Assembly (NCBI RefSeq): GCF_002217795.2
Contig: NZ_AP018823.1
Coordinates: 2,666,001-2,730,000, forward strand
Length of the DNA stretch: 64,000 nucleotides
Origin: Aquitalea magnusonii
GTDB taxonomy: Bacteria; Pseudomonadota; Gammaproteobacteria; Burkholderiales; Chromobacteriaceae
Direction of reading: 5' to 3'
Each line of letters begins with the position of its first letter. Positions within the stretch are counted from its first letter, which is position 1. A program made the translations under genes and the position numbers. Below, in pieces: positions 59,142 to 64,000 of this stretch. The notes beneath the pieces are model-generated. The model saw only the letters and a program-made list of their open reading frames with translations. It did no database searches and was not told the DNA's origin.

Positions 59142-62093
59142 TTACAGCGAGCGGGCCACTTCCACGATTTCGAACGCTTCCAACTGGTCGCCTTCCTGGA
59201 TGTCGTTGAAGTTCTTCAGCATCAGGCCACACTCGTAGCCCTGCTTCACTTCCTTCACGTCGTCCTTGAAGCGCTTGAGCGAGTCCAGTTCGCCGGTATG
59301 CACCACTACGTGGTTGCGGATCAGGCGGATCGAAGCAGTACGCTTGATCAGACCGTCGGTCACCATACAACCCGCAATATTGCCCACCTTGGATACCGGA
59401 ATCACCTGACGGATTTCCACCGTACCCAGGATCTGTTCCTTCTTCTCCGGAGCCAGCATGCCGGACAAGGCTGCTTTCACTTCGTCCACGGCATCGTAGA
59501 TGATGCTGTAGTAACGGATGTCCACGCCTTCGTTTTCGGCCAGCTTGCGTGCTGCGGCATCGGAACGGGTGTTGAAGCCGATCACGATGGCCTTGGAAGC
59601 AATCGCCAGGTTGATGTCCGATTCCGAGATACCACCCACGCCGGAGTGCAGGATGCTGACGCGCACTTCGTCGGTGGACAGCTTCTGCAGGCTGCCGGCC
59701 AAGGCTTCGTAGGAACCCTGCACGTCGGCCTTGATGATGATGGAGAGGGTTTGCACCTCGCCACTGCCATCGGCCATCTGGGCGAACATGTTTTCCAGCT
59801 TGGCGGCTTGCTGCTTGGCCAGGCGTACGTCACGGAACTTGCCGGCACGGAACAGGGCGATTTCACGCGCCTTGCGCTCGTCGGTCAGCACCATGGCGTC
59901 TTCACCGGCTTGCGGCACGTCGGACAGACCCAGGATTTCCACCGGGATGGCCGGGCCGGCACTGTCGATGGCCTTGCCGTTTTCGTCGATCATCGCACGA
60001 ACGCGACCGAATGCCGTACCAGCCAGTACCACATCGCCCTTCTTCAGGGTGCCGGACTGCACCAGCAGCGTGGCAACCGGGCCACGGCCCTTGTCCAGAC
60101 GGGCTTCCACGATGATGCCCTTGGCCGGGGCGTCAACCGGAGCATTCAGCTCCAGCACTTCCGCCTGCAGCAAGATGGCTTCCAGCAGCGCGTCGATATT
60201 GGTGCCTTGCTTGGCGGACACTTCCACGAACTGGGTATCACCACCCCAGTCTTCCGGCACCACTTCGTGGGATACCAGTTCCTGGCGGATACGTTCGGCG
60301 TTGGCACCCATCTTGTCGATCTTGTTGACCGCCACCACCATCGGCACCTTGGCGGCCTTGGCATGGTGAATGGCTTCGATGGTTTGCGGCATCACGCCGT
60401 CGTCGGCAGCCACCACCAGCACCACGATGTCGGTGGCCTTGGCACCACGGGCACGCATGGCGGTAAACGCTTCGTGACCCGGAGTATCCAGGAAGGTGAT
60501 CATGCCGCGCGGGGTTTCCACGTGGTAAGCACCAATGTGCTGGGTAATGCCACCGGCTTCGCCCGCGGCCACTTTGGCGCGACGGATGTAGTCCAGCAGC
60601 GAGGTCTTGCCGTGGTCGACGTGACCCATCACGGTGACAACCGGCGGACGCGGCAGTACGGCCACTTCCACTTCTTCGCCTTCCGGCTTTTCCAGGTAGG
60701 CTTCCGGATCGTCCGCCTGTGCCGCACGCGGCTTGTGGCCCATTTCTTCCACCACGATCATGGCGGTTTCCTGGTCCAGCACCTGGTTGATGGTCACCAT
60801 CATGCCCATCTTCATCAGGACCTTGATCACCTCGACGCCCTTGACGGCCATGCGGTGAGCCAGATCGGCCACGGAGATGGTTTCCGGCACCAGCACGTCA
60901 TGCACGATGGGCTCGGTCGGAGCCTGGAAGGCATGCTGGTTGTTTTGCTTGTGCTTGCCCTTGCCGCCGCGGGATTTCCAGTCATTACCGGCATCGCCGC
61001 CCTTGGTCTTCAGACCGCGGCCACCCTTCTTGCCTTCTTCCCAGCGCTCGTTGCCCTTCTTGGCGCTACCGCCCTTTTTGGCATCCGGACGGCCGGCAAC
61101 GGTTGCCGGCACCACCGGGGCTCCCGGCGCAGCGGCTGCAGCCGGACGCGGGCCACGGTTGTCACCTGCCGGACGCGGACCACGGTTGTCGCCAGCCGGG
61201 CGCGGGCCGCGGTTGTCGCCAGCCGGGCGCGGGCCGCGGTTGTCGCCAGCCGGACGCGGGCCGCGGTTGTCGCCAGCCGGACGCGGGCCACGGTTGTCGC
61301 CAGCCGGGCGCGGACCACGTTCGTCACGACGTTCTTCGCTGCGGGCTTCTACCGGTTTGGGGGCTTCTACCGGCTTGGGTGCCGGGGCCGGCTGCTGCGC
61401 AGCCAGACGTGCCGCCTGACGGCGCTCTTCGCGTTCGATCTTTTCGCGCATCAGCTCTTGCTGACGGGCACGGAAAGCAGCCTGGCGCTTTTCTTCTGCT
61501 TCGCGGGAGGCTACTTCTTCCGGCGACAGAATGGAGGCCACTGTGCGTACCGGAGCCGGTGCAGGCTTGGCAGCAGGAGCAGCTTCCTTGGCCGGGGCTT
61601 CCGCAACCGGGGCGGCCGGTGCGGCGGGCTTGGATTCCACCTTGGGTTCAACCTTTGCTTGCGGTTCCGGCTTTGCTTCCGGTTTAACTTCAACCGGCTT
61701 GGCTTCTGCCGCCGGAGCAGGGGCAGAAACAGCTTCAACAGGCTTGCTCACCGGAGCAGCGGGTGCCGCTGCCGCTGCAGCAGTTTCTGCAGCCGAGGCA
61801 ACCGGGCTATCTTCCGGGCGAACCACGACACGCTTCTTGCGTGTCTCCACTTTTACCGTACCACCGTCAGCGGTCTTGATTTCACTGGTGGACTTGCGGG
61901 TCAGCGTAATACGCGACTCATCACGGGCGCCATGCGAACGCTTCAGGTAGTCGAGAAGCTGGGATTTATCCTGCTCGGAGAGCGTATCATCCGGTGCGCG
62001 CTTGGACACTCCCGCCGCACGAAGCTGTTCCAGCAATCGTTCAGGCGTGAGGTTCAGCTCACCGGCAAACTGTTTTACATTCGTCAATACCAT
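59142..62093 (-). CDS. infB: Translation initiation factor IF-2
   Basis: 983 residues from the ATG at 62093. The N-terminal IF2_N domain reads [21 protein letters not shown] long Ala/Pro/Lys-rich linker contains an imperfect nonapeptide repeat, and a second IF2_N-like motif follows ([20 protein letters not shown]). G domain: GHVDHGKT near residue 490, DTPGHEAF and NKIDK. Domains II-IV complete it. It delivers fMet-tRNA to the 30S subunit and promotes subunit joining. It lies between nusA and rbfA. Confidence 0.98.
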   Translation of the reverse strand: MVLTNVKQFAGELNLTPERLLEQLRAAGVSKRAPDDTLSEQDKSQLLDYLKRSHGARDESRITLTRKSTSEIKTADGGTVKVETRKKRVVVRPEDSPVASAAETAAAAAAPAAPVSKPVEAVSAPAPAAEAKPVEVKPEAKPEPQAKVEPKVESKPAAPAAPVAEAPAKEAAPAAKPAPAPVRTVASILSPEEVASREAEEKRQAAFRARQQELMREKIEREERRQAARLAAQQPAPAPKPVEAPKPVEARSEERRDERGPRPAGDNRGPRPAGDNRGPRPAGDNRGPRPAGDNRGPRPAGDNRGPRPAGDNRGPRPAAAAAPGAPVVPATVAGRPDAKKGGSAKKGNERWEEGKKGGRGLKTKGGDAGNDWKSRGGKGKHKQNNQHAFQAPTEPIVHDVLVPETISVADLAHRMAVKGVEVIKVLMKMGMMVTINQVLDQETAMIVVEEMGHKPRAAQADDPEAYLEKPEGEEVEVAVLPRPPVVTVMGHVDHGKTSLLDYIRRAKVAAGEAGGITQHIGAYHVETPRGMITFLDTPGHEAFTAMRARGAKATDIVVLVVAADDGVMPQTIEAIHHAKAAKVPMVVAVNKIDKMGANAERIRQELVSHEVVPEDWGGDTQFVEVSAKQGTNIDALLEAILLQAEVLELNAPVDAPAKGIIVEARLDKGRGPVATLLVQSGTLKKGDVVLAGTAFGRVRAMIDENGKAIDSAGPAIPVEILGLSDVPQAGEDAMVLTDERKAREIALFRAGKFRDVRLAKQQAAKLENMFAQMADGSGEVQTLSIIIKADVQGSYEALAGSLQKLSTDEVRVSILHSGVGGISESDINLAIASKAIVIGFNTRSDAAARKLAENEGVDIRYYSIIYDAVDEVKAALSGMLAPEKKEQILGTVEIRQVIPVSKVGNIAGCMVTDGLIKRTASIRLIRNHVVVHTGELDSLKRFKDDVKEVKQGYECGLMLKNFNDIQEGDQLEAFEIVEVARSL
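61138..61318 (-). repeat. 27-bp tandem repeat inside infB (RGPRPAGDN units)
   Basis: Six nearly identical 27-bp units encode RGPRPAGDN, followed by a partial seventh RGPRPA. Differences are mostly synonymous third-base changes. The repeat lies in the flexible IF-2 linker, so copy number probably varies between strains. Confidence 0.9.
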
Positions 62094-62132
62094 GCGTCTT
62101 CCCAAATTCCGTAAATACTTCCCGAAGAAGCC

Positions 62133-63611
62133 TTACTGGTTGAACCAGTGTTCGCGCGCTTTCATGATGATTGCACGTGCAGCTTCAGCTTCAATGCCGG
62201 TCATGTCCACCAGATCGTCGACGGCCAGATCAGCCAGGTCATCCCGCGTGGACACGCCGTTCTCGGCCAACTTGCGAACCAGTTCGGTATCCAGACCTTC
62301 AATATCCTTCAGGTCTTCGGACACACCTTCGACTTTCTCTTCGGACGCAATGGCCTGAGTGAGGATGGCGTCACGTGCACGGCTGCGCAGTTCATTCACC
62401 AGCTCCTCGTCAAAACCGTCGATCTCCAGCATTTCGGCGATCGGCACATACGCCACCTCTTCCAGGGTGGCAAAACCTTCCTGTACCAGCACGGTGGCCG
62501 TTGCTTCGTCCACACCCAGGTGAGTGACGAACAGGTCACGCAGTTGCGCATCTTCCGCCTGGTGTTTCTCTTCCGCTTCGGTCACGGTCATGATGTTCAG
62601 GTACCAGCCGGTCAGCTCGGCAGCGAGCTTCACGTTCTGGCCACTGCGGCCAATGGCCAGAGCCAATTGGTCTTCCTCGACCACCACGTCCATGCTGTGG
62701 TTGTCTTCGTCGATCATGATGCGGTTTACTTCTGCCGGGGACAGTGCGTTGATGACGAACTGTGCCGGCTCCGGCGCCCACAACACGATGTCGATGCGCT
62801 CACCCGCCAGTTCCTGGGTAACGGCCTGAACGCGGGAGCCGCGCATGCCGATGCAGGTACCTTGCGGATCGATGCGGGCATCATTGGCCTTGACGGCGAT
62901 CTTGGCACGCAGGCCGGCATCGCGGACTGCTTCCTTGATTTCCAGCAGGCCTTCTTCGATTTCCGGCACTTCCAGTTCAAACAGCTTGATCAGGAATTGG
63001 CTGGAAGTACGCGACAGCACCAGTTGCGGGCCACGACCCATGCGGTCGATACGCAGCAGGAAGGCCTTGACACGGTCGCCCACGCGCAGGTTTTCCTTCG
63101 GAATCATCTGATCGCGCGGCAGTACGGCTTCCAGCTTGCCGCATTCGATGATGGCATTGCCACGCTCGATGCGCTTGATGGTGCCGGTGATCAGGTGTTC
63201 GCGACGCTGCAGGAATTCATTCAGCAACTGCTCACGCTCGGCATCGCGGATGCGCTGCAGGATGACCTGCTTGGCAGTCTGCGCGCCGATGCGGCCAAAC
63301 TCGACAGCTTCCATCGGCTGTTCAATCACCGCGCCTACTTCAATGCGCGGATCATCGTCACGCGCATCGGTGATGGTGATTTCACGGCTTTCGTTTTCGA
63401 TCAGCTCGTTCTGCACCACCGTCCAGCGACGGAAGGTTTGATATTGCCCGGTGTGACGGTCGATTTCGACACGCACATCCATTTCGTCATCGGTAAACTT
63501 CTTTTTGGTTGCCGAAGCAAGCGCCATTTCAAGGGCGGAAAAAACCACGTCCTTGCTGACGTTCTTCTCGCTTGCCAGGGCATCAACCAGCAGCAAAATC
63601 TCGCGACTCAT
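62133..63611 (-). CDS. nusA: Transcription termination/antitermination factor NusA
   Basis: 492 residues. The N-terminal RNA-polymerase-binding domain is about 1-125. S1 covers about 135-200 ([20 protein letters not shown]). Two KH domains lie at about 230-345 ([20 protein letters not shown] and [19 protein letters not shown]). Two acidic helix-hairpin-helix repeats at the C-terminus (about 365-490) are typical of proteobacterial NusA. It controls pausing, termination and antitermination. infB follows after about 40 bp. Confidence 0.98.
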   Translation of the reverse strand: MSREILLLVDALASEKNVSKDVVFSALEMALASATKKKFTDDEMDVRVEIDRHTGQYQTFRRWTVVQNELIENESREITITDARDDDPRIEVGAVIEQPMEAVEFGRIGAQTAKQVILQRIRDAEREQLLNEFLQRREHLITGTIKRIERGNAIIECGKLEAVLPRDQMIPKENLRVGDRVKAFLLRIDRMGRGPQLVLSRTSSQFLIKLFELEVPEIEEGLLEIKEAVRDAGLRAKIAVKANDARIDPQGTCIGMRGSRVQAVTQELAGERIDIVLWAPEPAQFVINALSPAEVNRIMIDEDNHSMDVVVEEDQLALAIGRSGQNVKLAAELTGWYLNIMTVTEAEEKHQAEDAQLRDLFVTHLGVDEATATVLVQEGFATLEEVAYVPIAEMLEIDGFDEELVNELRSRARDAILTQAIASEEKVEGVSEDLKDIEGLDTELVRKLAENGVSTRDDLADLAVDDLVDMTGIEAEAARAIIMKAREHWFNQ

Positions 63612-63662
63612 GCATTCCTCCGAATTTTTGTCCTTGTGCGCGGCACGAGGCCCCGCCTGCGC

Positions 63663-64000
63663 TCAAAACTCAGGCTCTAGCCTGGCTTTGTCGATATTGG
63701 TCAGGGCAATTGCCACGATGCGGCCGCCGTCCACTTCCAGCTTGACCGCGCCATCTTCAACCCCGGCAAGACGACCGGCAAACTTCTTTTGCTGCTCGAC
63801 CGGCATGCGTGTCTTGATCTTGGCAAGCTGTCCGGCAAAGCGCACGAAGTCCGCCTCTTTCTTGAGAGGACGATCCAGCCCCGGGGAGGAAACCTCGAGC
63901 CGTTCGTAATTAACGTTTTCAACCATGAACAGACGGGTCAGGTGGTTGCTAACCTGCACACAGTCTTCCACCGTGATGCCACCAGGCTTGTCCATAAACA
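63663..64000 (-). CDS. rimP: Ribosome maturation factor RimP, N-terminus cut by window edge
   Basis: The frame is open to the right edge, so only the C-terminal ~112 residues are visible. [20 protein letters not shown] and [20 protein letters not shown] are RimP signatures. A C-terminal SH3-like domain follows ([20 protein letters not shown], then [15 protein letters not shown]). RimP aids 30S assembly. It heads the rimP-nusA-infB operon; promoter and start lie outside. Confidence 0.95.
   Translation of the reverse strand, partial: FMDKPGGITVEDCVQVSNHLTRLFMVENVNYERLEVSSPGLDRPLKKEADFVRFAGQLAKIKTRMPVEQQKKFAGRLAGVEDGAVKLEVDGGRIVAIALTNIDKARLEPEF

Noticed and set aside
61138..61318. Possible CRISPR-like array
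   Set aside because: Units are contiguous 27-bp in-frame repeats within infB without spacers; no cas genes are present.
59082..62114. Long plus-strand frame opposite infB
   Set aside because: GC-rich third-position bias keeps the antisense frame open; the minus strand encodes clear IF-2 with all GTPase motifs, and the plus translation is low-complexity Arg/Gly/Ser without domains.

Overview
The window reads as a chromosomal segment of a GC-rich betaproteobacterium. Gene content and protein style fit the Neisseriales, family Chromobacteriaceae (Chromobacterium, Aquitalea or Vogesella type); this is inference, since no rRNA or other strict marker is present. Most of it is well-packed core and metabolic DNA. 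No tRNA, rRNA, CRISPR array, integrase or complete insertion sequence was seen.

Layout. 1-12.3 kb: ferric-reductase-like membrane flavoprotein (cut by the left edge), parvulin isomerase, secreted hypothetical, Nu-type glutathione transferase, a LysR regulator divergent from a PACE plus SMR efflux pair, a double-receiver GGDEF protein, valS and a transmembrane chemoreceptor. 12.4-17.9 kb: an accessory pocket. It holds an mntA antitoxin with a truncated hepT toxin, an AT-rich insert carrying a four-helix membrane protein and a TIR-domain protein (frame-broken at an A7 run), a Bro-N-like protein, and a hipBA pair whose hipB is frame-broken at a C6 run. 17.9-32.6 kb: a translationally coupled four-gene membrane/SDR operon with a membrane-anchored AraC regulator, another SDR, xseB-ispA-dxs (isoprenoid supply), a DUF4010 membrane protein, an alpha/beta hydrolase, dsbD, a soluble chemoreceptor and an AI-2E-family permease.

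32.6-41.3 kb: a valine/branched-chain catabolic locus. A MerR/LiuR-type regulator and a thiolase run one way. Running the other way from a palindromic operator are 3-hydroxyacyl-CoA dehydrogenase, mmsA, acyl-CoA dehydrogenase, enoyl-CoA hydratase, 3-hydroxyisobutyryl-CoA hydrolase and mmsB. Together they take isobutyryl-CoA to propionyl-CoA. 41.4-47.8 kb: a polyamine-binding protein, a CinA-like protein, a YdcF-like protein and livHMGF (branched-chain amino acid import, binding protein not in the operon). 48.4-54.6 kb: the arginine succinyltransferase operon astC-aruF-aruG-astD-astB. 55-64 kb: the classical rimP-nusA-infB-rbfA-truB-rpsO-pnp translation/RNA operon, with rimP cut by the right edge.

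The most interesting items are (i) the TIR plus four-helix membrane protein pair in the AT-rich insert, a candidate antiphage module; (ii) a dispersed intergenic element present twice (about 14.75-15.0 and 38.1-38.35 kb), whose hairpin stems differ in sequence but remain perfectly paired; (iii) a second, unrelated structured repeat, also present twice (about 15.96-16.07 and 25.47-25.59 kb); and (iv) two homopolymer-associated -1 frame breaks in the accessory pocket, which may be biological or sequencing errors.
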